From: Roseococcus sp.
GTDB lineage: Bacteria > Pseudomonadota > Alphaproteobacteria > Acetobacterales > Acetobacteraceae
Assembly (NCBI RefSeq): GCF_019747315.1
Contig: NZ_JAIEQY010000402.1
Location: 1-39,986 of the forward strand
DNA length: 39,986 nt
Direction: 5' to 3'
Position 1 is the stretch's first letter. Each line of letters starts with the position of its first letter. This document shows, piece after piece, positions 18,236 to 27,887 of the stretch. The notes beneath the pieces were generated by a model. It made no database searches, was not told the origin of the DNA, and worked only from the letters and a program-made list of their open reading frames with translations. The position numbers and the translations under genes were made by a program.

Positions 18236-19957
18236 TCAGTGGATCTCCGGCTCAGGGGTGGCTTCGCCGCGCTCCAGGAAGTCGAGGTCGCAGCCGGTAT
18301 CGGCCTGGCCGACGCTGCGCTGATACAGCGCCGTCCAGCCGCGTTGCTGGGGCGCCACGCGCGGTGTCCAGGTGGCGCGGCGGGCGGCGAGTTCGGCCTC
18401 GTCCACGAGGAGGTCGATGCGCCGCGCCGCGACGTCGAGCGAGATCATGTCGCCGTCGCGCACCAAAGCGAGCGGGCCGCCCAGCGCCGCCTCGGGCGCA
18501 ACGTGCAGCACGCAGGTGCCGTAGCTGGTGCCCGACATGCGGGCGTCGGAGACGCGCACCATGTCCCGCACGCCTTGCGCCAGCAGCTTCTTCGGGATGG
18601 GCATCATGCCCCATTCCGGGAAGCCCGGCCCGCCCTGGGGCCCGGCCTGGCGCAGCACGAGGACGCTGTCGGCCGTCACGTTCAGGTTCGGGTCGTCCAG
18701 GCGCGCATCGAGGTCGTTGTAATCCTCAAAGACCACCGCGGGGCCGGTGTGGCGCAGCTTCTCGGGGCTGGCCGCGCTGTGCTTGATGACGGCGCCATCG
18801 GGCGCCAGCGAACCGCGCAGGATCGCGACACCGCCTTCGGGGTAGAAGGGATTGTCGAGGCCGCGGATCACGTCGCGATCATAGACCTCCGCCCCTTCGA
18901 TCTGCGCGCCTAGCGTGCCGTTCACGGTGACCGCATCGAGCGCCAGGTGCGGCGCCAGCGTGGCGAGGAACCCACGGCTGCCGCCCGCATAGAAGAAATC
19001 CTCCATCAGGTGCGTGTCGCCATTGGGCCGCAGGTTGGCGATGAGCGGCACGCGCGCGCTGATGGCGTCGAAGCGCTCCAGATCCATCGCGATGCCCGCA
19101 CGCCGCGCCATGGCGATGAGATGCGGAATGGCGTTGGTCGAACCACCGAAGGCCATGGTGGCTGCCACTGCGTTGTCGAGGCTGCGTTGGTCCAGCAGCT
19201 TCGTGATGGTCAGGTCCTCCCACACCATGCCCACGATGCGCGACCCTGCCGCCGCCGCCATGCGCGGGTGCGCGGAATCCACCGCCGGAATGCTGGCCGC
19301 CCCCGGCAGCGTCAGGCCCATGGCCTCGGCCGCGATGGCCATGGTGCTGGCCGTGCCCGCCGTCATGCAGGTGCCCGCGGAGCGGCTGAGGCCGGCCTCC
19401 ATCTCGTTCCAGTCGGCTTGCGTAATGTTGCCGGCGCGCAGCTCGGAATAATACTTCCAGACATCGCTGCCGGAGCCGAGCTTCTTGCCGCGCCAATTGC
19501 CGCGCAGCATCGGCCCGGCCGGGATGTAGATGGCCGGGATCCCCATGCTGATGGCGCCCATGATCAGCGCGGGGCCCGTCTTGTCGCAGCCGCCCATGAG
19601 CACGAGGCCATCGAGCGGGAGGCTCCGCGCGATCTCCTCGGTCTCCATCGCCAGGAAGTTGCGGTAGAGCATGGTGGAGGGCTTCTGGAACACCTCCGGC
19701 AGCGCCATGGCCGGAATTTCCATCGGCACGCCGCCGGCCTGCCAGACGCCGCGCTTCACATCCTGCGCGCGCTCGCGGAAATGACCGTGGCAATGCATCA
19801 GGTCGGACCAGGTGTTGATGATCCCGATGATCGGCTTGCCGCGGAATTCCGGCTGCCCGAAGCCCAGTTGCATCAGGCGCGAGCGGTGATTCGCGCTGCG
19901 CATGGTCTCGACCCCGAACCAGCGATGGCTGCGGAGATCCTCGGGCTTGAGCGACAT
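18236..19957 (-). CDS. IlvD/Edd family dehydratase (dihydroxy-acid or sugar-acid dehydratase)
   Basis: IGIINTWSDLMHCHGHFRERAQDVKRGVWQAGG, LVLMGGCDKTGPALIMGA (Fe-S Cys motif), AGTCMTAGTASTMAIAAEAMGLTLPG, ARMSGTSYGTCVLHVAPEAALGGPLALVRDGD. Confidence 0.93.
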   Translation of the reverse strand: MSLKPEDLRSHRWFGVETMRSANHRSRLMQLGFGQPEFRGKPIIGIINTWSDLMHCHGHFRERAQDVKRGVWQAGGVPMEIPAMALPEVFQKPSTMLYRNFLAMETEEIARSLPLDGLVLMGGCDKTGPALIMGAISMGIPAIYIPAGPMLRGNWRGKKLGSGSDVWKYYSELRAGNITQADWNEMEAGLSRSAGTCMTAGTASTMAIAAEAMGLTLPGAASIPAVDSAHPRMAAAAGSRIVGMVWEDLTITKLLDQRSLDNAVAATMAFGGSTNAIPHLIAMARRAGIAMDLERFDAISARVPLIANLRPNGDTHLMEDFFYAGGSRGFLATLAPHLALDAVTVNGTLGAQIEGAEVYDRDVIRGLDNPFYPEGGVAILRGSLAPDGAVIKHSAASPEKLRHTGPAVVFEDYNDLDARLDDPNLNVTADSVLVLRQAGPQGGPGFPEWGMMPIPKKLLAQGVRDMVRVSDARMSGTSYGTCVLHVAPEAALGGPLALVRDGDMISLDVAARRIDLLVDEAELAARRATWTPRVAPQQRGWTALYQRSVGQADTGCDLDFLERGEATPEPEIH

Positions 19958-20715
19958 CAGCGCGGCGCCATGCGGAGCGCGCCGTCGAGGCGGATCGTCT
20001 CGCCGTTCAGATAAGCGTTCTCCACAATGGTCATGGCGAGCTTCGCGTATTCATCCGGATTGCCGAGGCGATGCGGGTTCGGCACGCCGGCGGCGAGCGA
20101 GGCCTTCACTGCATCCGGCAGGCGCTGGAGCATGGGCGTGTCGAAAATCCCCGGCGCAATGGTGCAGACGCGGATGCCCTTGCTGGCCAAATCCCGCGCC
20201 GCCACCACCGTCATGCCGATGACGCCCGCCTTGGAGGAGGCATAGGGGATCTGGCCGATCTGCCCCTCGATCCCTGCGATGGAGGCGGTGAGGATGCAGA
20301 CGCCACGCTCGCCCTCCACGGCGTCTGTCTTCGCCATGGCGGCGGCGGCCAGGCGCAGCGCGTTGAAGCTGCCGGTCAGGTTCACGCGGATGATGGCCTC
20401 GTAATGGGCGAGGCTGCCGGGCGTGCCGTCCTTCTCCAGGATGCGCAGCGCACCGCCTCGGCCCGCGCAATGCACCAGCACGCGCACCGGGCCCATCGCC
20501 TCGGCGGCAGCGACGGCGGCGGTCATGCTTGCCTCATCCGCGACATCGGCGACGGCGAAGCCACCGCCCAGCTCGGCGGCCACGGCAGCGCCGGGCGAGG
20601 TGGCGAGGTCCACGATCATCACCTTGGCGCCGGCCGCCGCAAGGCGCTTCGCGCTGGCCAGCCCGAGGCCCGAGGCCCCACCCGTCACGATCGCGACGGC
20701 CCCTTTGACATCCAT
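19957..20715 (-). CDS. SDR family oxidoreductase (3-hydroxyacyl-CoA dehydrogenase type 2-like)
   Basis: MDVKGAVAIVTGGASGLGLASAKRLAAAGAKVMIVDL, CILTASIAGIEGQIGQIPYASSKAGVIGMTVVAARDLASKGIRVCTIAPGIFDTPML. Confidence 0.9.
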   Translation of the reverse strand: MDVKGAVAIVTGGASGLGLASAKRLAAAGAKVMIVDLATSPGAAVAAELGGGFAVADVADEASMTAAVAAAEAMGPVRVLVHCAGRGGALRILEKDGTPGSLAHYEAIIRVNLTGSFNALRLAAAAMAKTDAVEGERGVCILTASIAGIEGQIGQIPYASSKAGVIGMTVVAARDLASKGIRVCTIAPGIFDTPMLQRLPDAVKASLAAGVPNPHRLGNPDEYAKLAMTIVENAYLNGETIRLDGALRMAPR

Positions 20716-20818
20716 GTGCTTTCTCCCTGAGTTCGTGGCCGCAGCGCACCATGCGAGGCGCATTGACGCAACCCATCCGGACGCGGAAGTTTGCGACAAC
20801 AAGGATAGGGAAACGCCG

Positions 20819-22333
20819 ATGCCGCTGTTGGCCCAGAATGCCGCGCGCTGGCCCGAGAAGCTCTGCGCGATCTTCCCGGATACGGACGAATCGCTGAGCT
20901 TCGGCGCGCTCGATGCGGGGGCGAACCAGGTGGCGCATGGGCTCATCGCCCTGGGTCTGGAGCCGGGCGAGGGCGTGGCGCTGCTGCTCGAAAACAGCCC
21001 GGACTTCCTGCTGCTGACCTATGGCGCCAAGCGCGCTGGGCTGATGGTGACGCCGCTCTCCATCCATCTGCGGCCGAATGAGGTGGCGCATGTGCTGCGC
21101 GATTCCGGGGCGCGGCTGCTGGTGGCCTCGGCCGGGCTTGCGCCCCTGGTTCAGGCGCTGGACCTGCGCGAAGTGCCGCATCGCTTCTCATCCGGCGGCG
21201 CCATCCCGGGCTTCACGCCGCTCTCGGCCCTCATGGAAGGGCAGGGGACTGGCTGGCCCGCTGGCGAGCGGCCCTTGGGGCGGGAGTTCCTTTATTCCTC
21301 CGGCACCACGGGGCTACCCAAGGGCATCCGCCGGCCCCTGATCCCCTTCGCGGGCAGGTTCAAGCCCGAATTCGACATGAGCTGGAAGGCGTTCTACGGC
21401 TTCGACGAAACCAGCGTGTACCTCTCGCCCGCCCCGCTCTATCACGCGGCCCCCAACCGCTATGTGCAGCGGACCATGGACCACGGCGGCACGGCCGTGA
21501 TCCTGCGGAAATTCGACGCCGAGCGCTGCCTTTCCATGATCGAGCAGCACCGCATCACCCACAGCCAATGGGTGCCCACCATGTTCGTGCGCCTGCTGGC
21601 TTTGCCCGAGGAGGCGCGCACGCGCTACGACCTCTCCTCGCACCGCAGCGCCATCCACGCGGCCGCACCCTGCCCGGTGCCGGTCAAGCGCGCGATGATC
21701 CAATGGTGGGGCCCGATCATCCGCGAGTATTACGCGGGCAGCGAGGGCATCGGCGTGGTCTTCATCGACAGCGAGACCTGGCTGCAAAAGCCCGGCAGCG
21801 TCGGCCGCCCCGCCTATGGCCGCGTGCATATCCTGGACGAGGAAGGTGCGCCGCTGCCGCCGGGCGAGACCGGTCGCATCTGGTTCGAGGGTGGCGCCAA
21901 ATTCGCCTACCACAATGACCCCGCGAAGACCGCCGCCGCCTATAATGACCAGGGCTGGGCCACCCTGCATGACCTCGGCTGGCTGGACCGGGAGGGCTTC
22001 CTTTTCCTCTCCGACCGGCGCGCCGACCTGATCCTCTCCGGCGGCGTGAACATCTATCCCGCCGAGATCGAAGCGGTGTTGATGACGCATTCGCGCGTGA
22101 ACGAGGTGGCTGTGATCGGCGTGAAGGATGAGGAGTTCGGCGAACGCCCGCGCGCCCTCGTGGTACCGCGGGGCGGCGAGGGGGATGACGTGCTGGTGGA
22201 GGAGCTGATCGCGCTGTGCCGTCGCGAGCTGGCCGGGCCCAAGGTGCCGCGGGCGGTGGAATTCCTGGAGGAATTGCCGCGCAGCGAGGCGGGGAAGCTG
22301 CTGCGACGCGTGTTGAAGGAGAGGTACCTGTAG
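20819..22333 (+). CDS. AMP-dependent acyl-CoA synthetase/ligase
   Basis: LYSSGTTGLPKGIRRPL AMP-binding motif, REYYAGSEGIG, GWATLHDLGWLDREGFLFLSDRRADLILSGGVNIYPAEIEAVL, SEAGKLLRRVLK. Confidence 0.93.
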   Translation: MPLLAQNAARWPEKLCAIFPDTDESLSFGALDAGANQVAHGLIALGLEPGEGVALLLENSPDFLLLTYGAKRAGLMVTPLSIHLRPNEVAHVLRDSGARLLVASAGLAPLVQALDLREVPHRFSSGGAIPGFTPLSALMEGQGTGWPAGERPLGREFLYSSGTTGLPKGIRRPLIPFAGRFKPEFDMSWKAFYGFDETSVYLSPAPLYHAAPNRYVQRTMDHGGTAVILRKFDAERCLSMIEQHRITHSQWVPTMFVRLLALPEEARTRYDLSSHRSAIHAAAPCPVPVKRAMIQWWGPIIREYYAGSEGIGVVFIDSETWLQKPGSVGRPAYGRVHILDEEGAPLPPGETGRIWFEGGAKFAYHNDPAKTAAAYNDQGWATLHDLGWLDREGFLFLSDRRADLILSGGVNIYPAEIEAVLMTHSRVNEVAVIGVKDEEFGERPRALVVPRGGEGDDVLVEELIALCRRELAGPKVPRAVEFLEELPRSEAGKLLRRVLKERYL

Positions 22334-22342
22334 ACGCCAAAC

Positions 22343-22400
22343 AAAAGGGTGTGGGGCCCCAAACTCAGGAAATGGCGCCCCAGCCGCCGGAGGCCCTTTT
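22343..22400. terminator. Candidate bidirectional terminator between convergent genes
   Basis: AAAAGGG (22343-22349) pairs with CCCTTTT (22394-22400) and encloses the palindrome GGGGCCCC; lies exactly between two convergent CDS. Confidence 0.4.
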
Positions 22401-23288
22401 CTACCCTATTCTTTTCGCCTTATCCTCATCATTCCTGGCCTTGATCCGCGCCCTTGCCTCGGCCCATTCGGCATCGCCCCAGGCGGTGTAGTCATTGTAG
22501 TTGCCGGCACCATTGGCCAGCCAGTTCCCGCCATCCAGCGCCACCGTCTGCCCGCTGATCCAGCCCGCGCCATCCGAGAGCAGGAAGGCCGCGAGGTTGC
22601 CGATATCCTCCGGGCTGCCGCCCTTGCGCATCGGGTTGCGTGCGGCCGCCTTGCCAACCGGGTCCTCGGCGCCGGGGCGGATGCGCGCCAGCATCCCCTC
22701 GGTCGGGATCAGGCCGGGCGCGATGCCGTTGAGCCGGATGCCGTAGCGGCCCCATTCCAGCGCGAGGGACTTCGTCATCGCATCCACGCCCGCCTTGCTC
22801 ATGGCCGACGGCACGACGAAGGGCGCGCCCGTCCAGACCCAGGTGACGGTGATGGAGACAACCGCACCCGGCACCCCCACCGCGATCCAGCGCTTGCCCA
22901 GCGCCTGCGTCACATGGAAGGTGCCGTTGAACACGATCTCCGAGACGGCGCGGAAGCCGCGCGGCGAGAGATCCTCGGTGCGGCTGATGAAGTTGCCGGC
23001 CGCGTTGTTGATGAGGTGCGTGGGGCCCAGGCCCGCGTCGAAGCTCGCCTGGATGGCAGCCTCCACGGCGTCGGCGTCCTTGATGTCCACCGCCTGGCAG
23101 CGGGCCTGGCCCGGGTGTTCCGCGTTCATCGCGGCCACCGCCTCCTCCAGCACCGAAGCGCGACGGCCCCAGATCTCGACGGAGGCGCCGAGCGCCAGCA
23201 GATGCTCGGCCATCATCCGGCCGAGCCCGCTGCCGCCGCCGGTGATGAGCACGCGCTTCCCCGCAAACAGGTCCGCCGCGAAGATCAC
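22401..23288 (-). CDS. SDR family oxidoreductase (2,4-dienoyl-CoA reductase-like)
   Basis: AGKRVLITGGGSGLGRMMAEHLLALGASVEIWGRR, HLINNAAGNFISRTEDLSPRGFRAV, SAMSKAGVDAMTKSLALEWGRYGIRLNGIAPG. Confidence 0.92.
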   Translation of the reverse strand: MIFAADLFAGKRVLITGGGSGLGRMMAEHLLALGASVEIWGRRASVLEEAVAAMNAEHPGQARCQAVDIKDADAVEAAIQASFDAGLGPTHLINNAAGNFISRTEDLSPRGFRAVSEIVFNGTFHVTQALGKRWIAVGVPGAVVSITVTWVWTGAPFVVPSAMSKAGVDAMTKSLALEWGRYGIRLNGIAPGLIPTEGMLARIRPGAEDPVGKAAARNPMRKGGSPEDIGNLAAFLLSDGAGWISGQTVALDGGNWLANGAGNYNDYTAWGDAEWAEARARIKARNDEDKAKRIG

Positions 23289-24259
23289 AGGCCGAGGCCC
23301 AGGCGCTTCACGCGGGCTTCCTCGTAATCGGCCGTGGTCTGGATGAAGCGGGCATAATCGGCGCTGTTGAGATATTCGAGCGGCATGTCGAGCCGCTCCA
23401 GCGTCGCGACATGCGCCGGGTCGTGCAGGGCCACGCGGAAGCCGTCATGCAGGCGGCGGACGATTTCGGGGTCCATGCCCAGCGGGCCGACAATGCCATA
23501 GGGCGAGGTCACGACCATGTCCTGGTAGCCGAGCTCCAGCAGCGTCGGCACGTTGGGCAGCTTGGGTGAGCGGTTGCGCGGCCAGACGTTCAGCGCACGC
23601 AACTGCCCGTCCTGGATCAGCTGCAGCACGCCCGAGCCGGTGCCGGAGGCGTCAATGTGGCCGCCGATCAGGGCGGGCACGGCGTCCCCCTCGCCGCGGA
23701 ATGGAACATGCAGGACCTCGACCCGCTCGCGCGCCGCGAGTTCAATCAGCGTGAGGTGCGGCGTGCCATTGGCGCCGGTGTTGCCGATCTTCACCTCGCC
23801 CGGCCGGCGGCGCGCATCGGCGACGAGGTCGGCCCAGGACTGGTAGGGGCTCGCGGCCCGCACGCAGACCATGAAGAGATAGCCGGTGACATGGATGATG
23901 GGCGTGAAATCGGTGCGCGGGTTGAAGGCCATGCGCTGCATGAAGGGCAGGCGGATGGCGGGCAGGGCGAATTGCGCCAGCGTGTAGCCATCCGGCCGCG
24001 CGTTGCGCATGTTGGCCGCCGGCAGGGTGCCGCCGCCACCGGGCCGGTTCTCGATGATGACCTGCTGGCCCATGGCGCGCGTCGCGGCTTCGGCGAAGCT
24101 GCGCATCTGCACATCGGTGGCTCCGCCGGCGGGGAAGCTGATCTGGATGGTGATGGGGCGGTTGGGGAAGGCCTGGGCGCGGGCGGCGCCCGGCAGTAGG
24201 GCGGGCGTGGCCAGGGCAGGCAGGGCACATGCGCTGGCCAGCAGGCTGCGGCGATTCAT
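23285..24259 (-). CDS. Bug/TctC-family tripartite tricarboxylate transporter substrate-binding protein
   Basis: MNRRSLLASACALPALATPALLPGAARAQ signal, NRPITIQISFPAGGATDVQMRSFAEAATRAMGQQVIIENRPGGGGTLPAANM, LHVPFRGEGDAVPALIGGHID; ATGA overlap with upstream-strand SDR. Confidence 0.92.
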   Translation of the reverse strand: MNRRSLLASACALPALATPALLPGAARAQAFPNRPITIQISFPAGGATDVQMRSFAEAATRAMGQQVIIENRPGGGGTLPAANMRNARPDGYTLAQFALPAIRLPFMQRMAFNPRTDFTPIIHVTGYLFMVCVRAASPYQSWADLVADARRRPGEVKIGNTGANGTPHLTLIELAARERVEVLHVPFRGEGDAVPALIGGHIDASGTGSGVLQLIQDGQLRALNVWPRNRSPKLPNVPTLLELGYQDMVVTSPYGIVGPLGMDPEIVRRLHDGFRVALHDPAHVATLERLDMPLEYLNSADYARFIQTTADYEEARVKRLGLGL

Positions 24260-24499
24260 TGTGGCGTCTCCCGGAGGTTTCTTATGTGACATGCGATTCA
24301 TCGCGCATTTCGTGGGGGGATGCCAGGGCGAAGCCGCGCAGCGCCAGGCTTACCCCTGCAGAATTCATGCCGGATGATCGTTTGGGGGCGTGCCTGACGC
24401 CGCGCCGCCAAGGGCGCATGGCAGCCCCGCGCGGGATGTAGCTGAAACTCGGCAGGGGGCCACGCCAAATCCTGGCGGCAATTGGAGGGTTTCGAGCCT

Positions 24500-25825
24500 A
24501 TGGCGCAACGTCAACTGCATCTGGGGGCCTTCATGCGCCCCGTCGTGATCCACACCGGCGGCTGGCGCTATCCCGGCGCCTGGCCGGAGGCGAATTTCAG
24601 CTTCCCGCAGCTCAGACAGCTCATCCAGAAGCTGGAGGAAGGCAAGTTCGACGCCTTCTTCATGGCCGACCACCTGGCGCTGCTGAACATGCCCATCGAG
24701 GCGCTGCGGCGCTCCCACACGGTGACGAGCTTCGACCCGCTGACCCTATTGCCCGCCCTGGCCGCCGTGACCGAGCGCATCGGGCTGATCGCAACCGCCA
24801 GCACCACCTATAACGACCCCTACCACGTGGCGCGGAAATTCGCCTCGCTGGACCATATCTCCAATGGCCGCGCGGGTTGGAACCTCGTCACCACCGCCAA
24901 CCCCGATGCCGCGCAGAATTTCGGCCAGGACGCACACATGGCGCATGGCGAGCGCTACAAGCGCGCGCGCGAATTCTACGATGTGGTGACCGGCCTCTGG
25001 GACAGCTTCGCCGATGACGCCTTCATCCGCGATGCCGAGAGCGGGATCTTCTGGGATCCCGCGCGGATGCATGTGCTGAACCATATGGGCGCGGAGCTCT
25101 CGGTGCGCGGCCCGCTGAACGTGGCACGGCCGGTGCAGGGCTGGCCCGTCATCGTGCAGGCCGGCGCTTCCGATGCGGGGCGGCAGATCGCGGCCGAGAC
25201 GGCGGAGATGGTCTTCGCCGCCGGCGGCCCCATCGCCGAGGCGCGCGCCTTCTACGCCGATGTGAAGTCCCGCGCGGCGGCGTTGGGCCGCAACCCGGAT
25301 CATTTGAAGATCCTGCCCGGCGCCCTGGTCGTCGTCGGCGACACCATGGAGGAGGCGCGCGCCAAGCGCGCCCTGCTGGACAGCCTGGTGCATGACGAAA
25401 GCGCGCTTGGCGCGCTGTCCATCGCGCTGGGCGTGGATGCCCGCGCCTTCGACCCCGACGGCCCGCTGCCCGAAATCCCGGAGACCGAGGCGAGCAAGTC
25501 CGGCCGCGAGCGTGCCATCAACCTGGCCCGGCGCGAGAATCTGACCGTGCGCCAATTGGCGCAGCGGCTGGGCGGCTACGGCGGGGCGGCGATCGTCGGC
25601 ACGCCCGCCAGCATCGCTGATGAGATGCAGGAGTGGCTGGAGACGCGCGCCTGCGACGGCTTCAACATCATGTTCCCCTATGTCCCTGGCGGCCTCGTGG
25701 ATTTCGTCGAGCAGGTGGTGCCCGAATTGCAGCGGCGCGGGCTGTTCCGCAGGGAATACGAGGGCACGACGCTGCGCGAGCATCTGGGCCTGCCGCGCCC
25801 GCCCAACCGCTTCTTTCCCGAATAG
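24500..25825 (+). CDS. NtaA/DmoA-family FMN-dependent monooxygenase (bacterial luciferase-like)
   Basis: QLHLGAFMRPVVIHTGGWRYPGAWPEANFSFPQLRQLIQKLEEGKFDAFFMADHLALL, ERIGLIATASTTYNDPYHVARKFASLDHISNGRAGWNLVTTANPDAAQNFG. Confidence 0.92.
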   Translation: MAQRQLHLGAFMRPVVIHTGGWRYPGAWPEANFSFPQLRQLIQKLEEGKFDAFFMADHLALLNMPIEALRRSHTVTSFDPLTLLPALAAVTERIGLIATASTTYNDPYHVARKFASLDHISNGRAGWNLVTTANPDAAQNFGQDAHMAHGERYKRAREFYDVVTGLWDSFADDAFIRDAESGIFWDPARMHVLNHMGAELSVRGPLNVARPVQGWPVIVQAGASDAGRQIAAETAEMVFAAGGPIAEARAFYADVKSRAAALGRNPDHLKILPGALVVVGDTMEEARAKRALLDSLVHDESALGALSIALGVDARAFDPDGPLPEIPETEASKSGRERAINLARRENLTVRQLAQRLGGYGGAAIVGTPASIADEMQEWLETRACDGFNIMFPYVPGGLVDFVEQVVPELQRRGLFRREYEGTTLREHLGLPRPPNRFFPE

Positions 25826-27052
25826 CTATTCGGCCGGCGCGACCCCCTTCGGCGCGGCCCAGAGCTCCGGCCGCAGCTCCTCCGGCCGGTTCGGGAACCA
25901 CATCGCGCAGGCCAGCGTGACGGAGGCGACACCCGCCAGCACCACCATGGCGAGTGCCATGTCGCCCGTCGCCTCGTGCAGGAAGCCGATCAGCGGCGAG
26001 GCCAGCGCGGCGCCCAGGAAGCCCACGGTGAAGCGGATGGAATAGAGCTTGGCCCGCAGCGGCGGCGCCACATAGCGCGCCGTCATCGTCTCATTCACCG
26101 TCACCTGGCCGAAGATGGCGGCGGCGACCATGGCCGAGACCGGCAGCACCGCCCAGCCATCGAGGAAGGAGAGCGCCAGGAGCCCCGGCACCTGCACAAA
26201 GGCGAGCGGCATGAAGACCGATTTCAGCGTCTTGCGGTCGATCAGCTGGCCGACCGTGTATTGCGTGACGCCGCCGCAGATGGTGGCGAGGAAGGCAAGC
26301 AGCCCCACCACCGGCAGCAGGTCCGGATTATTGGCCAGGCGCTCCTGCATCAGCTTGGGCAGCAGCAGCGTATAGGCGTTGAAGACCAGGCCCGAGACGG
26401 TGGCGATCATCAGCAGGGAGATCACGGCGCGGCGCACCACATCGGCCGGGATGACCGGGAAGGGGCGTGTCTGCACGCCGGCCTGTTTCGCATCGAAGGG
26501 CGGCTCGCGCAGGTAGAGCAGGCCGACCGCCATGCAGATCAGTCCCGGAACCACGAAGGCATAGCGCCAGCCGAATTGCGCGGCGAGGAAGGCCGTCACG
26601 ACGGGCGCCAGCGCCACGCCCAGATTGCCGAAGACGCCGTTGATGCCCATGGCCCGGCCCACGCGGTCGCCGCCCGCCTCCGCGATGATGGCGGTGCCGA
26701 TCGGGTGATAGATGGCGGAAAACGCGCCCATCATGGCGAGCGCCATGGCCAGCCCCCAGGGGCCCGCGACCAACCCGGCCAGCGCCATGCCGGCCCCCGA
26801 GCCCAGGAAGAAGGCGCCCATCATGGCCTTGCGGCCGAAGCGGTCGGCCAGCCAGCCCATGGGCAGCGCGCCCAGGCCGTAGAGGACGAACATAGCCGTG
26901 CCGAGCGCCAGGATCGGTCCGTATTCCGTCCCGAAGCCCGCCTCATCCTGCTGCACCATGGCCAGCACGGCGGTGGCCAGCACCAGCAGCCCGTAATGCG
27001 TGAAACTATGCGCGGCATTGATGAAGCAGACCTGGCGCGTGGCGGGGGACAT
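25826..27052 (-). CDS. MFS transporter
   Basis: ~12 hydrophobic segments, GLGALPMGWLADRFGRKAMMGAFFLGSGAGMALAGL cytoplasmic-loop motif (GxLaDrxGrk). Confidence 0.9.
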   Translation of the reverse strand: MSPATRQVCFINAAHSFTHYGLLVLATAVLAMVQQDEAGFGTEYGPILALGTAMFVLYGLGALPMGWLADRFGRKAMMGAFFLGSGAGMALAGLVAGPWGLAMALAMMGAFSAIYHPIGTAIIAEAGGDRVGRAMGINGVFGNLGVALAPVVTAFLAAQFGWRYAFVVPGLICMAVGLLYLREPPFDAKQAGVQTRPFPVIPADVVRRAVISLLMIATVSGLVFNAYTLLLPKLMQERLANNPDLLPVVGLLAFLATICGGVTQYTVGQLIDRKTLKSVFMPLAFVQVPGLLALSFLDGWAVLPVSAMVAAAIFGQVTVNETMTARYVAPPLRAKLYSIRFTVGFLGAALASPLIGFLHEATGDMALAMVVLAGVASVTLACAMWFPNRPEELRPELWAAPKGVAPAE

Positions 27053-27057
27053 CGGCG

Positions 27058-27077
27058 TTTCCTTTTCAGGTTGGAAA
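27058..27077. promoter_or_regulatory. Weak dyad in divergent MFS/AraC intergenic region
   Basis: TTTCC-N10-GGAAA within the 61-bp gap between divergent CDS; only 5-bp arms. Confidence 0.2.
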
Positions 27078-27113
27078 GCCTAGCCTGTCGGTTCATCAAC
27101 GTCAGGACGATCC

Positions 27114-27887
27114 ATGTCGCTGATCGGCCAAAACCTTCGTACCATCGCCCATGAGCAGGTGGACCGCCCGCTGGCCGGCTTCGCCCGCGACTATGCCGAG
27201 GGCGAGGCGACCGGCTGGCACGGCCATGCCCGCGCGCAATTGCTCTACGCCACCCAGGGCGTGATGCACGTGGCAACACCCGGCGCGCATTTCGTGGTGC
27301 CGCCCGGCCGCGCCCTTTGGGTGCCGGCGGGCCTCAGCCACGAGGTCCGCACTGAGGGGCGCGTGGCCATGCGCGCCCTCTTCTTCCGCGCCGATGCGGC
27401 CGGGGTGGGGGAGGCGGGGCCGGCCGTCCTCGGCGTCACCCCCTTGCTGCGCGAATTGATCCTCGCCGCCTGCGCGGAGCCCCTGGAATGGGACGAGGCC
27501 GGGCGCGGCGGCCACCTGGCCGCGTTGATCGCCGAGGAGGTGGCCCGCGCGCCGCGCCTGCCCTTCGGCGTGCCTGCCCTGCGTGACCCCCGCCTGCGCC
27601 GCCTGGCCGAGGCACTGGCCGCATCCCCCGCCAGCGATCTCAGCCTGGAGGAATGGGCGGCCCAATGCGGCGCCAGCGGTCGCACCCTGGCCCGCCTGTT
27701 TCAGGCCGAGACCGGCATGGGCTTCGCCCGCTGGCGGCAGATCCTGCGCCTCACCGAGGCGGCCGCGCTCCTCGCCCAGGGCGCCACGCCGGCCCGCGCC
27801 GCCGCCGCCGTGGGCTATGCCAGCGCGCCCGCCTTCGGCGCGGCGTTCCGCGCCGCCTATGGCATCACGCCCGGTGAGGCGCGCTGA
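27114..27887 (+). CDS. AraC family transcriptional regulator with N-terminal cupin-like domain
   Basis: GWHGHARAQLLYATQGVMHVATPGAHFVVPPGRALWVPAGLSHEV and C-terminal HTH CGASGRTLARLFQAETGMGFARWRQILRLTEAAALLAQGATPARAAAAVGYASAPAFGAAFRAAYGITPGE. Confidence 0.93.
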   Translation: MSLIGQNLRTIAHEQVDRPLAGFARDYAEGEATGWHGHARAQLLYATQGVMHVATPGAHFVVPPGRALWVPAGLSHEVRTEGRVAMRALFFRADAAGVGEAGPAVLGVTPLLRELILAACAEPLEWDEAGRGGHLAALIAEEVARAPRLPFGVPALRDPRLRRLAEALAASPASDLSLEEWAAQCGASGRTLARLFQAETGMGFARWRQILRLTEAAALLAQGATPARAAAAVGYASAPAFGAAFRAAYGITPGEAR

